37,817 bases of DNA from contig NZ_RHNN01000033.1 in assembly GCF_003946245.1 (NCBI RefSeq), positions 1-37,817 of the forward strand. The letters run 5' to 3'. Below, piece after piece: positions 15,603-23,898 of the stretch. Within the stretch, counting starts at the first letter, position 1. Each line of letters starts with the position of its first letter. A program made the translations under genes and the position numbers. The notes under the pieces are model-generated. The model was not told where the DNA came from. It made no database searches and saw nothing but the letters and a program-made list of their open reading frames with translations. Source of the DNA: Levilactobacillus cerevisiae (GTDB taxonomy: Bacteria > Bacillota > Bacilli > Lactobacillales > Lactobacillaceae).

Positions 15603-15646
15603 GGGAGTCACTGGTTTTTTCGCTAAAAGATTGGTGTGACTTGTGG

Positions 15647-15766
15647 CTAACGACTGGCTGGCCGTTCGCTAATCCCAGGTAACTGTTGCGCCCGTTCAAA
15701 ACGGCGGTTGTACTCGGAAACTCCCCTTGCAATCTTCAAGGGTCCTGTACCACCTAGGTAAGCAAG
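15647..15766 (-). pseudogene. Possible gene remnant upstream of leuS
   Basis: A 39-codon open stretch with no start codon or SD reads like real protein on the minus strand: LAYLGGTGPLKIARGVSEYN followed by RRFERAQQLPGISERPASR and a stop. The family was not recognised. Its first part (AGGTGGTACAGGACCCTTG) also resembles a T-box core, so it could instead be a decayed T-box. The rest of 15620-15976 holds a possible pap2 promoter (TATACT near 15871) and its leader, and nothing else clear. Confidence 0.25.
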
Positions 15767-15976
15767 CTACTTATGCCGCTTATTAACCAATACGCCCTCA
15801 AGTAACACCAGCAGTTTAATTTTTGGTCATGACTTGCACCAACCCCCGAATTTGTCAGCCCCCTGTGCTATACTAATTTTGTGATCAAGCGGTGATTGTG
15901 AAGAGTCACAACTCCGTACATACTCGGCCGGGGCTTTGACCGGGTCTTAATTTCAAATGTAATAGGAGGTCATCCT

Positions 15977-16615
15977 TTGACGACCATTTCAAAAACCCGT
16001 TGGCGCTTCACCTGGGCGGCCGGGGCTATCTTTCTCATTGATTTACTTGGAGTTGTCCTGCAACAGTCATGGATTAAGGGTCTCGACCAACTGCTCATCA
16101 GTTGGATTCGCCAGCCCCTTCCCACCGGTCTCACGCAGGCCATCATTCACGTCACCAAATCTGGTAACCCCCAGCCAGTGACGTGGATCACCTTACTACT
16201 GGTGGCTGGTTTCATTATCGCTCGGCGCTACCGGGGCGCCCTTTTCTTAGGATTCAACGTCTTGATTTGGGCCGGCCTGGGCAATAGTGTCCTGAAACAT
16301 CTGGTCCAACGCCCACGACCAACCGTTGACCGGCTGGTTTCCGCCAGCTCCTATAGCTTCCCCAGCGGCCATTCCATTACGGCAATGCTGCTGTGGGGCT
16401 CGCTGATTGTCCTTCTTGGCTGGTCCTTGCGGAAACATCGAAATTGGCGCTGGGTCCTGACGATTTGCCTCAGTATCTGGATTGTCGTAATCGGAGTATC
16501 CCGTGTCTACGTTGGCGTCCACTATCCAACCGACGTCATTGCTGGCTGGTCACTGGGCTTCGTTCTGTTAACCTTGACGCAATGGTTCCTCACCCGTTAT
16601 GGAGATGCTTTATAA
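15977..16615 (+). CDS. PAP2-family membrane phosphatase
   Basis: 212 residues with about six membrane helices. The three phosphatidic-acid-phosphatase motifs are complete: KHLVQRPRP (K-x6-RP), YSFPSGHS (PSGH) and SRVYVGVHYPTDVIAG (SR-x5-H-x3-D). Such proteins remove phosphate from lipid pyrophosphates (undecaprenyl-PP recycling) or phosphatidic/PG phosphates on the outer face of the membrane; which one applies is not decided by sequence. It starts with TTG behind AATAGGAGG at good spacing. mnmM begins directly after its stop, so the two are coupled. Confidence 0.9.
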   Translation: MTTISKTRWRFTWAAGAIFLIDLLGVVLQQSWIKGLDQLLISWIRQPLPTGLTQAIIHVTKSGNPQPVTWITLLLVAGFIIARRYRGALFLGFNVLIWAGLGNSVLKHLVQRPRPTVDRLVSASSYSFPSGHSITAMLLWGSLIVLLGWSLRKHRNWRWVLTICLSIWIVVIGVSRVYVGVHYPTDVIAGWSLGFVLLTLTQWFLTRYGDAL

Positions 16616-17182
16616 ATGAATTTGCCAAATGCCTTAACTTATAGTCACACGCTTTTAAATGAAGTCGTCGGGCCGGGCGACACCGTGGTGGATGCTACCG
16701 TTGGCAAGGGTCACGATACGATTTTTCTCGCTAACCTGGTTGGCAGGACTGGCCGGGTCATCGGCTTTGATATTCAACAGGCCGCGCTTGATGCAACCGC
16801 CCAACAGCTGATGTTAACCGGTCTGGGCGCTCAAGTCGACCTTCACGCGACGGGTCACGAACACGTAGCTGATTACTTAGCCGCGGACGAATCCGTCACG
16901 GCGGCGGTCTTCAACCTGGGCTATTTACCTGGTGGAGACAAATCAGTTATCACCCACCCGGCCACTACCCTGACCGCAGTTGAGGCCATTTTACCGCATT
17001 TACCACGGGGCGGCCGCATTATCCTGGTGGTCTACGCGGGCCATCCCGGCGGCCAAACTGAACGAAACGCCGTAGTCGATTTCTGCCAGCAACTGCCACA
17101 GAAAACGTATCAGGTCCTGCAGTACGGCTTTATTAACCAGGTTCACACGCCACCGTTCTTGTTGGCGATTGAACGACGCTAA
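16616..17182 (+). CDS. mnmM: SAM-dependent methyltransferase, MnmM (YtqB) family
   Basis: 188 residues, a class I methyltransferase of the YtqB/rRNA-methylase family. Motif I is VVDATVGKGHDTIFLA, motif II GFDIQQAALDAT, and the family signature is AAVFNLGYLPGGDKS with NLGYLP. B. subtilis YtqB was recently identified as MnmM, which methylates nm5-type wobble uridine (U34) of tRNA to the mnm5 form. The ATG immediately follows the TAA of the PAP2 gene, with the SD inside the upstream gene. A strong terminator follows at 17238-17288. Confidence 0.88.
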   Translation: MNLPNALTYSHTLLNEVVGPGDTVVDATVGKGHDTIFLANLVGRTGRVIGFDIQQAALDATAQQLMLTGLGAQVDLHATGHEHVADYLAADESVTAAVFNLGYLPGGDKSVITHPATTLTAVEAILPHLPRGGRIILVVYAGHPGGQTERNAVVDFCQQLPQKTYQVLQYGFINQVHTPPFLLAIERR

Positions 17183-17237
17183 TTGTTAAAAAACAACCTC
17201 AGTGCTGTTGCTTTCCAATGCAATGGTCTTTCAACGA

Positions 17238-17288
17238 AAAATGGTAGACGCCCTTCCTCATCCGAGGAAAGACGCCTACCATTTTTTT
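17238..17288. terminator. Bidirectional terminator between mnmM and the MazG-like gene
   Basis: AAAAATGGTAG (17237-17247) pairs with CTACCATTTTTTT (17276-17288), extended by CTTCCTC/GAGGAA. It lies between converging genes. Confidence 0.88.
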
Positions 17289-17291
17289 GAA

Positions 17292-17615
17292 CTAATTTTC
17301 AGTGTGGAACCGGGCCGTTAATTTATCCTGACTGGCTTGTAAGAGTTCCTGCGGGTCAATGTTGTACTGACTGGCAACCATCAGCACCTGATCCATCACA
17401 TCCGCCAATTCTTCGTTCAAATTGGCGTTCAGCGCTGCCGGTGTCTGGTGGGTTTCCCCCGGATGGTCACGCCCAATTTCAATGGCGCGAACCGCCCGAG
17501 CAAGCTCACCAACCTCTTCCGTTAAGAAATTCAAATGAATAAAGGGCGAGTAGTCGTACCAATTTCGTTGCTTGTAAAAGTTCACTAACCACTGTTGATG
17601 TTCGTCGATGTCCAT
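17292..17615 (-). CDS. MazG-like nucleotide pyrophosphohydrolase
   Basis: 107 residues forming one all-alpha NTP-pyrophosphatase domain. The metal-binding EExxE/ExxD arrangement is visible as FLTEEVGELARAV and NLNEELADVMDQVLMVA. These enzymes hydrolyse (d)NTPs to monophosphates, often non-canonical or damaged nucleotides. A TTG at 17630 would add five residues, but it precedes the GGGAGG that serves as SD for the ATG at 17615, so the latter is used. A TTGTCC / TATGGT pair with a 16-bp spacer upstream (about 17660-17690, minus) is a plausible promoter. It is monocistronic. Confidence 0.85.
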   Translation of the reverse strand: MDIDEHQQWLVNFYKQRNWYDYSPFIHLNFLTEEVGELARAVRAIEIGRDHPGETHQTPAALNANLNEELADVMDQVLMVASQYNIDPQELLQASQDKLTARFHTEN

Positions 17616-17807
17616 TTGAAAACCTCCCAATATGCCGTGATAAATTTTTCCATTCTTCTAACCATACCACACATCGTTTTCAGGACAACGGGGAATCTCT
17701 TACAAATTTTCTGATAGTGAAATTGTAGGGATACGGTTGTTACTTGCTTGATACAATTTGCTGCTGTCACTGACTTTGTTGTTGCCGATACGATCACAAG
17801 TCAAGTC

Positions 17808-19132
17808 TCATTTTTTCTGCAGCGATTTGCGTTTGGGACTCACCCAGGTGCCCGAGCCGAAGCCCAGAATCGTCTTCAGGGCCGGGATAAACGTCATGAC
17901 CACCGTGATTGGATTCACCATCCAATAAAACAGCATGTACAGCGGCGCAAAGAGCAAATACTTCAGCTTGATGCCATGATGGTCAAGCAGTAACGCCGCC
18001 AGCAGCTGCATGAAACCCGCAAACAATTCAAACGTCACAAACACAAATGAAATATCAATCCCATGCATCACCCGTTCAAAATCTCCTGTAAACAGGAAGT
18101 ACCCCATGGTGCCAACGAACGATAGCGTGGTCAGCGTAAAAAAGAACGACCAGATGATTGACAGCGTTGAGTCAACAAACATGGACATTTGGTACCGGTG
18201 TTCAATCGGATGTAGTAGAAATTTTTTGATGTTGGTTAACCAGACTTCGGTGCCACCTTGAGCCCATCGTTTCCGTTGCTTATAGAGGTCATGAATCGTC
18301 TCTGGCACATTCATGTGAAAAATGACGTTTGGCGCAAACCGCGGCACCGCCCCAATCATCTGATGATCCCAAGCGATACTAATGTCCTCCGTGGCCCGGT
18401 TCTGCCGGAAACCGCCAACGTCAATCAAAAAATCCTTCTTGTACAGTGTGTTGGCACCACTGTAAGCGTACATCGAATCGTTGATGGCGGTCTGACTCCG
18501 TTTGATAACACCCACAATACTCGTGAACTCGACCGTTTGTGATTTACCCAGCAGACTGGTCCGGTTCTGCACGTCCATATTGGCAGTAACCGCCGAGGTG
18601 TTCATGTCGCGGTCCCGCATGAAGAAATTCATATATTTCATCAGCGCGTCAGGTTCGGGAATCGTGTCCGCATCATTACTCAAGATGTACTCACCCTTGG
18701 CAAAGTACATGCCAATGTTAAAGGCGTGCGCTTTACCTTTGTTTTTCAAAATTTCAACGGTACGTAGCCGCGGATATTTCTGCTGCAGCCGAGCAAAAAT
18801 TTCCCGGTGTCGTCGCTTGAACCGTCGTTCATCACCAGCACTTCAAAGTTCGTGTAGTTCAGTCGTTCAAACAAATAAGTGATGGTCTCTTCAATCATGA
18901 CTTCTTCGTTATGGGCCGGAATCATGATGGTAATCATGGGTTGTTTAGCAGCTGGAATCTCCTGCCAATCATCGTCACGTTTGTTGGTCTTCAAGAACCG
19001 GTAGGACAACGCTCCAGCGAACCAAAAGAAAGAGCCGACCACCGGATACAGGCACAGGATGAGGAGAAAAATATTCAGAATCGTTTGACCCAGCGTCGCT
19101 TTTAAAATGCTGTTAATGAAAACATTAAACAT
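17808..19132 (-). pseudogene. Processive GT2 glycosyltransferase (PgaC/IcaA-like), split by a frameshift
   Basis: Two overlapping frames (19132-18746 and 18749-17808) form one gene of about 440 codons. The N part has two membrane helices and the first Asp motif (VLVMNDGSSDDTG), then shifts at about 18801-18806. The downstream frame continues with LKNKGKAHAFNIG, DxD (LSNDADT), TED (RATEDISIAWD), QxxRW (KQRKRWAQGG) and three to four membrane helices. The natural reading would need one more G in the GGG run on the minus strand (ACC-GGG-GAA-ATT). The family polymerises UDP-GlcNAc or similar sugars and extrudes the chain (poly-N-acetylglucosamine synthase type). The gene starts 8 nt after the PgaD-like gene. 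It may be a null allele, a phase-variable state or a sequencing error. Confidence 0.85.
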
Positions 19133-19140
19133 GGCTCCCC

Positions 19141-19674
19141 CTATTCATCCAAATCATTTAAATCGTGCTTCCTGTAGAGATCATGAATCTGATCAGTGTC
19201 TAAATTCTGCTCTGGTTTAACCTGATAGGTGCGGACGTTATGCCGAAATTCTTCGTCACCAAAGCGTTCGTCCATAAATTTTTCCAGTTCCGTTTCCCGT
19301 TTTTTCTGATTGATGGGATTGAAGGTAGGCCATTGTTCAACGACCCGCTCGCGCTTCCGGTTTTGAATAATGGTCATCCCCACCGCAAACAGAGAGACCA
19401 TCACAAAGGCAAATAACAACAGGATGCCAATGAATTTAATTTCAAAAATCCCCTCGCTGTACGACCAAAGATGGGGAATCTTCGGGTTGTATGCCGCCCA
19501 GAAAGAACAGACCGTGACGACAACCGGAACGGTCACACAAATCCAGCCAAAGATGGCGACCAGTGTCTGCCGAAGCTTGAGTCCCCAGTGGCCCTTTTCA
19601 AAGTAGTCATCTGTATACAGTTGTTGTTTCACCTGGGTAATCGTCTGCTGTTGCGTGTCATTTTTCTCTGTCAT
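19141..19674 (-). CDS. PgaD-like two-helix membrane protein
   Basis: 177 residues. The N-terminal cytoplasmic part (TDDYFEKGHWGLKLRQTLVA) leads into two membrane helices (GWICVTVPVVVTVCSFWAA and FIGILLLFAFVMVSLFAVG), then a long charged cytoplasmic tail with WPTFNPINQKKRETELEKF. Topology, helix spacing and position next to a PgaC-like synthase suggest a PgaD-type partner; in E. coli PgaD binds PgaC and c-di-GMP together with it. Its ATG overlaps the stop of the EAL gene (ATGA), and the synthase follows 8 nt later, so the three are translationally coupled. PgaD homology is inferred mainly from context. Confidence 0.6.
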   Translation of the reverse strand: MTEKNDTQQQTITQVKQQLYTDDYFEKGHWGLKLRQTLVAIFGWICVTVPVVVTVCSFWAAYNPKIPHLWSYSEGIFEIKFIGILLLFAFVMVSLFAVGMTIIQNRKRERVVEQWPTFNPINQKKRETELEKFMDERFGDEEFRHNVRTYQVKPEQNLDTDQIHDLYRKHDLNDLDE

Positions 19675-20477
19675 TGTCGTTCCTCCCGGGGGTTCGCTGG
19701 CCGGCCAAACCGGTAACCTTGACGCACCCGAATTTTCAATTGCTCGGCTAATTTTTCATCAGCCTCATTCTCGACACCCATCAAAATGAGTTGGATGTGG
19801 TTTTCCTGAGACAGCCGGTTCCAATACTGTAAGTTCAAGTCCAGCCAGACGGACGGATCCGTCTTCCGAAAACTGCGCATGGAGCATTTCAGAGAGTCAA
19901 TCTGGGGCAAGAGCCACTTAATGTGCTTCAGATTATCCAGGCTGGAGCCCACGTTATCCACGTCAAATCGCATGCCGTAAGCCCGTGCATCCCGAATCCG
20001 TTTTAAAAACAGATGACGTTTCAGCCGACTTTCCTGCCCGCTAGCGGTATACTCAATCGCCAGATTCATGGGCGTGATCTTTGAAATGGCCCAGCGGACA
20101 AAGTAATGAAAATCTGGACTGAGAATCTGATCGTACTCCAGGTTGATGGACAGCGTAATCGGTTCCGTGGGGAGCGCCTTGAACGTATCCTCTAACAGAA
20201 AGATCACCCGTTGCAGGGGCAAGGAATCCAGTTTATCCGGTAAGGACCAAGAACCATCCGCATTGTGTTGCCGCAAGAGGCACTCGTAACCAGTCGTCTG
20301 CCCGCGAAAGTCGACCTGCTTTTGAATAAAGTATCGCAAGGGGATTTCCTTATTCTCCAAATAGTTATTCGAATTCTTCCGCGAATACCAAAAATAAATC
20401 GCCACCGTCACCACTAGGGTCACGACCGCGAAACCGGTAATCCACAGCAAAACCGCTTCTAGCTGGGCTAACGACAT
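19671..20477 (-). CDS. Membrane-anchored degenerate EAL-domain protein
   Basis: 268 residues: one N-terminal helix (about residues 7-31), then a cytoplasmic EAL domain. Landmarks of c-di-GMP phosphodiesterases persist: E65 in YECLLRQ (EAL read as ECL), N112 in SINLEY, E142 in AIEY, K197, E236 in GVENE and Q253 in RQGYRFGRP. The DDFGTG loop reads FDVDNVGSS (residues 171-179), so one of the two catalytic Asp residues is Phe. It is therefore probably a c-di-GMP receptor or an impaired enzyme. It is first in an operon with the PgaD-like protein and the GT2 synthase, suggesting control of polysaccharide output. Start: the ATG at 20477 fits AGTGAGG better than the GTG at 20504. Confidence 0.8.
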   Translation of the reverse strand: MSLAQLEAVLLWITGFAVVTLVVTVAIYFWYSRKNSNNYLENKEIPLRYFIQKQVDFRGQTTGYECLLRQHNADGSWSLPDKLDSLPLQRVIFLLEDTFKALPTEPITLSINLEYDQILSPDFHYFVRWAISKITPMNLAIEYTASGQESRLKRHLFLKRIRDARAYGMRFDVDNVGSSLDNLKHIKWLLPQIDSLKCSMRSFRKTDPSVWLDLNLQYWNRLSQENHIQLILMGVENEADEKLAEQLKIRVRQGYRFGRPANPREERQ

Positions 20478-20661
20478 CTCATCCATCCTCACTTTTTTTG
20501 ACACCGATACTGGTTGAGACCTGTCGACTGACCGTTCACAAAATCAGCCGCAATCATCACCAATTGTATATTTTGTGGGGGTCAATTCAAGTGATTCCTA
20601 GTCGTTTTGTAACAACGCGTTAATAATGGATAGTGATAATGACTCAGTGAATTAGAGAAAC

Positions 20662-20703
20662 CAAAAAGCCGTCCCAACTGTTTAAGTTAGCAGTTGACAC
20701 GAC
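20662..20703 (-). terminator. Terminator of the lysine/DAP operon (after asd)
   Basis: On the minus strand GTCGTGTCAACTG pairs with CAGTTGGGACGGC at 12 of 13 positions around a 10-nt loop and is followed by TTTTTGG. It lies about 220 nt beyond the asd stop. The remaining sequence of 20505-20923 holds the EAL gene's upstream region and nothing else recognised. Confidence 0.75.
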
Positions 20704-20923
20704 ATTTAAGTAAGCTTATGACAGCAGGGATTATAACCTTTTCAGGATTCAGCTCGTCTAACCATTAAAATATTTCTCAAAGTTTAGGTTCAGCCCAATT
20801 TTTTCGTTGATAGGATATACCAATGCTCATTTTAATCCGTGACTACTGAAGCAACCGCTTATTGCTATATACAAGTCAGTGTGCAACTAGTCGATTGTAC
20901 CTAACAATTAGCTCTATTTCCAC

Positions 20924-22009
20924 TCACCGAACACCACCCTTGCTGACTACACCAGCGTGAACTAAGCCATCTGCGACAAGGCATTGGGCAATCTGCACGG
21001 TGTTCCACGCGGCACCCTTCAACAGGTTATCGGAGACGACCCAGAGATTGAATGCGCCAGGATTTTCCAAATCTGGTCGGACCCGACCAACGTAGGTCTC
21101 GCGAGTCCCAGTCGCATTCACCGGTTGGGGATAGACCTGATGGCTGGGATCATCCTGTAAAACAACCCCCGGCGCTGTTGTAAGTGATTGGCGTACTTGC
21201 GCAACCGTGGCGTCCGGATTCCCCGTATCAATCCAGATGGACTCACCGTGGCTAATTGGTACCGGCACCCGAACACAGGTCGCCGTGACCTTTATCTCGC
21301 TGGCATCCATGTCTCCCAGCATTATTTTCTTGGTTTCGTGAATCATCTTCCACTCTTCATGGGAATACAGATTGTCCTCCAGCACGTCAATTTGTGGTAG
21401 GAGGTTGAAGGCCAACGGGTAGTGTTTCTGCTCCCCCTTGGTGGGGAAGATAGCGGCTTGCATGGGCTTCCCGTCCAAAAAGTCTTGTGCTTCCCGATAC
21501 AATTCCTGTAACGCAGACTGCCCCGCCCCGGAGGCCGCCTGATACGTCGACACGATAATCTGGCGTAAACCGACTGCCTGGCGAATGGGTGCCAACGCCA
21601 CCATCATCTGGATGGTCGAACAGTTGGGGTTAGCAATGATGCCGTGATGCTGAGCCAGCGCTGATTCATTCACCTCTGGGACGACTAACGGAACGTCCGG
21701 GTTCATCCGAAACGCGCTGGTGTTGTCCACACAAACGGCCCCACGCTTGACGGCTTCCGGCAATAGCCGTTTTGACACGTCCCCGCCGGCCGACGCCAAG
21801 ACGAGATCGACGCCTGCAAACGATTCTGGTCGCGCCACTTCAACCGTCATAGCCTGACCCTTAAAGGTTAAAATTTTCCCAGCTGATCGTTCAGACGCGA
21901 GTAACTTAACTGCCGACACGGGAATCGTCGACTGTTCTAACTGCTGAATCAAGCGGGTCCCCACGGCCCCAGTGGCACCTAAGATGGCAACGACAAAACC
22001 TGTCCCCAT
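20924..22009 (-). CDS. asd: Aspartate-semialdehyde dehydrogenase
   Basis: About 361 residues. It reduces aspartyl phosphate to aspartate semialdehyde with NADPH, the branch point for lysine/DAP, threonine and methionine. The Rossmann motif [11 protein letters not shown] is at the N terminus, [15 protein letters not shown] in the middle, the catalytic Cys in [11 protein letters not shown], and the substrate-binding region near [18 protein letters not shown] at 22015 is possible, but AAGGAA lies 9 nt from the ATG at 22009. It is the last gene of the L-box operon, about 20 nt after patA. Confidence 0.96.
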   Translation of the reverse strand: MGTGFVVAILGATGAVGTRLIQQLEQSTIPVSAVKLLASERSAGKILTFKGQAMTVEVARPESFAGVDLVLASAGGDVSKRLLPEAVKRGAVCVDNTSAFRMNPDVPLVVPEVNESALAQHHGIIANPNCSTIQMMVALAPIRQAVGLRQIIVSTYQAASGAGQSALQELYREAQDFLDGKPMQAAIFPTKGEQKHYPLAFNLLPQIDVLEDNLYSHEEWKMIHETKKIMLGDMDASEIKVTATCVRVPVPISHGESIWIDTGNPDATVAQVRQSLTTAPGVVLQDDPSHQVYPQPVNATGTRETYVGRVRPDLENPGAFNLWVVSDNLLKGAAWNTVQIAQCLVADGLVHAGVVSKGGVR

Positions 22010-22028
22010 AAACACTCATTCCTTCCTG

Positions 22029-23231
22029 TTAATTCAACACGTTCTCCGTCATTTTAGCCGTAAAACTTGCTAACCGCTTCATGGCCTCCTGAATATCCGT
22101 CATCGCTGAAGCATATGAAATTCGCACGTAGCCTTCACCACCAGCGCCAAATGCACTGCCGGGGGTCACGCCCACCTTGGCCTCTTCAGCCAGTTTCGTC
22201 GCAAATTCTACGGAAGTGAGCCCAAAGCTAGCTGGAATCTTCGCAAACGCATAGAAGGCGCCCGCCGGCAACTGGGTCTCATAACCCAGTTCATTGAGCT
22301 TTGGCACGATGTAGTCGCGCCGTTGTTGGTAAATGTGCCGCATCTCCTCTGCGTCGTCTAAACCGTTGGTCAACGCCTCTAAGGCCGCGTACTGGGCAGG
22401 ATTGGAGGGACTGGTGATCGCGAAACCATGAATTTTGCTGGCATTCGTCACAAATGCTTTTGGACCGGCGAAGTAACCAATCCGGTAACCCGTCATGGCG
22501 TGAGACTTAGATAAGCCATTAATCAAAATCGTTTGTTGCGGTAATAACTCAGCCATCGACGTATGTTTCTGGCCATAAGTTAATTCCGCGTAAATTTCAT
22601 CGGTTAAGACGTACATTGCGTGTTGTTTAACCACGTCCGCCACTTCCTGAAGCTGCGCGCGACTATAGGTAACTCCCGTCGGATTGCCGGGGAAATTCAG
22701 GACCACCGCTTTCACGTTGGCTGCGCCTTCTCGGTCCAAGACTTCCTGTAGATGCCGGCCAGTCAGCCGAAAGTTGTCGGCCGACGTATCCACTTGAATC
22801 GGAATTCCCCCAAAGATTTCAATCACCGGCCAATACAGGGCAAAGGTCGGCGTGGCGACGATGATTTTGTCACCGGGATTAATGATGCTGGCCAGCGTCG
22901 AGAAGATTGCCTCGGTCGCCCCCACGGTCACCACAATCTCAGTGGCGGCATCGTAGTCTACCTGAAAACGTTTTTTCAAATAATGACTGATTGCCTCACG
23001 TAGTTCCACGATTCCCCGCTGGTCAGAGTAATGGGATTTGTTAGCCCGAATACTGCGGACGGCAGCCTCCTTAACGTGCTCTGGCACGTTGAAATCAGGT
23101 TCGCCCAGGGTTAATTTGATGATTCCCGGAATCTGGTCAAATTGCTTTGCGAAGAAGCGGATTTGCGAGGGCGCGATTGGTGCTAGCGCTTGATTGACGA
23201 TTGGTTTTAACTTGGGATCTAATTGTGGCAA
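22029..23231 (-). CDS. patA: PLP-dependent aminotransferase, N-acetyl-LL-DAP aminotransferase (PatA-like)
   Basis: A class I/II aminotransferase of 400 residues. Motifs: LTLGEPDFNVPEHV near the N terminus, NFPGNPTG, DEIYAELTYG and the PLP-lysine segment LINGLSKSHAMTGYRIG. In this operon it should transaminate N-acetyl-2-amino-6-oxopimelate with glutamate, the step between DapH and the deacetylase. The ATG at 23261 would extend the protein through its own SD; the TTG at 23231 follows GGAGAGG by 7 nt and gives the usual N terminus. It is separated from dapB by the repeat element, whereas all other operon genes are tightly packed. Confidence 0.88.
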   Translation of the reverse strand: MPQLDPKLKPIVNQALAPIAPSQIRFFAKQFDQIPGIIKLTLGEPDFNVPEHVKEAAVRSIRANKSHYSDQRGIVELREAISHYLKKRFQVDYDAATEIVVTVGATEAIFSTLASIINPGDKIIVATPTFALYWPVIEIFGGIPIQVDTSADNFRLTGRHLQEVLDREGAANVKAVVLNFPGNPTGVTYSRAQLQEVADVVKQHAMYVLTDEIYAELTYGQKHTSMAELLPQQTILINGLSKSHAMTGYRIGYFAGPKAFVTNASKIHGFAITSPSNPAQYAALEALTNGLDDAEEMRHIYQQRRDYIVPKLNELGYETQLPAGAFYAFAKIPASFGLTSVEFATKLAEEAKVGVTPGSAFGAGGEGYVRISYASAMTDIQEAMKRLASFTAKMTENVLN

Positions 23232-23294
23232 ATTGGTCACCTCTCCTAACTTTCCTGTCATTTATATTTTTTAAACTATTCACTAAAAAACTAA

Positions 23295-23893
23295 AGGTTG
23301 AAAGTCCCAATGAACCTAAAGCGGCCCAGCTAACAAGGATTTAATCCACAAAATTAGTGGTTAATTGTCACCTGCGGCTGCCAGAGATTCCGGCTGCTAT
23401 GGGGAGCGCCTGCGGTCTGAGGGACGGTCCTCCGGCTCGGTTTGAAGCCTGTCCAGAACCGACAGTCTCCAAACGCGTCCCACGGCGTAACCTGAGAAAA
23501 TCGCTCAGCTAACGCCGTCGACACAGCTGCCTCCACCTCTGTCCTCCTCCGGTTATGGTTGTTCTTCAATATAACATTGCCGAGACAATCGCTGGACTGG
23601 CAACGTGTGTCCACCGTAATTGGACACAGTCTAAGTAGGCGTGAGTGAGCCAAATTTAGGCTCAGCCGTGGGATTTTCCATGTGTTCTTCTTGGAAAATG
23701 GCGACTTTGAAACGCGGTCCGTGCGGTTCAAAGCGAGCTGGCAGACCGCCTCACAGGCTGCCGGCGTCCTACCCACAGCGTTCCAGCCTAAATTTGGCGA
23801 ACGGTAAGCCGGCAGGTTTAGACCGAGTTGCCAATATCCAGCGTTATATTCCTACTGTGTAGCGGGTTACGCCAACGTTTTTACTTTCAACCT
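23295..23893 (-). repeat. Dispersed element, copy 3, bounded by 11-bp inverted repeats, inside the lysine operon
   Basis: The most complete copy, about 599 bp, inverted relative to the other two. Its left end is AGGTTGAAAGT (23295-23305) and its right end ACTTTCAACCT (23883-23893), perfect 11-bp inverted repeats. The right end lies 5 nt after the dapB stop; the left end is about 60 nt upstream of the patA start. No transposase is encoded. Read on the minus strand it has the same order as copy 2: AACCTGCCGGCTTACCGTTC, the GTTTCAAAGTCGCCATTTTC block, the SD/start block and the conserved 3' half. No clear target-site duplication was found. It resembles a MITE-like insertion that the operon tolerates. 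Confidence 0.82.
23354..23536 (-). CDS. Small reading frame of the dispersed element (60 aa), coding status uncertain
   Basis: GTG at 23536 follows GGAGGAGGACAGAG. The 60-codon frame gives VEAAVSTALAERFSQVTPWD, then AFGDCRFWTGFKPSRRTVPQ and RNLWQPQVTINH. It is the intact counterpart of the frames at 9473-9649 and 223-405. The frame is also open upstream to 23776, but that region is out of register with copy 2 because of a 1-bp difference, so only the SD-led part is listed. No domain, signal peptide or membrane helix is seen. If the operon transcript crosses the element, this frame would be on it. Confidence 0.4.
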   Translation of the reverse strand: MEAAVSTALAERFSQVTPWDAFGDCRFWTGFKPSRRTVPQTAGAPHSSRNLWQPQVTINH

Positions 23894-23898
23894 CGTAG

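Noticed and set aside
18256..18544. Plus-strand frame opposite the GT2 synthase
   Set aside because: Shadow frame; no SD and no recognisable protein features.
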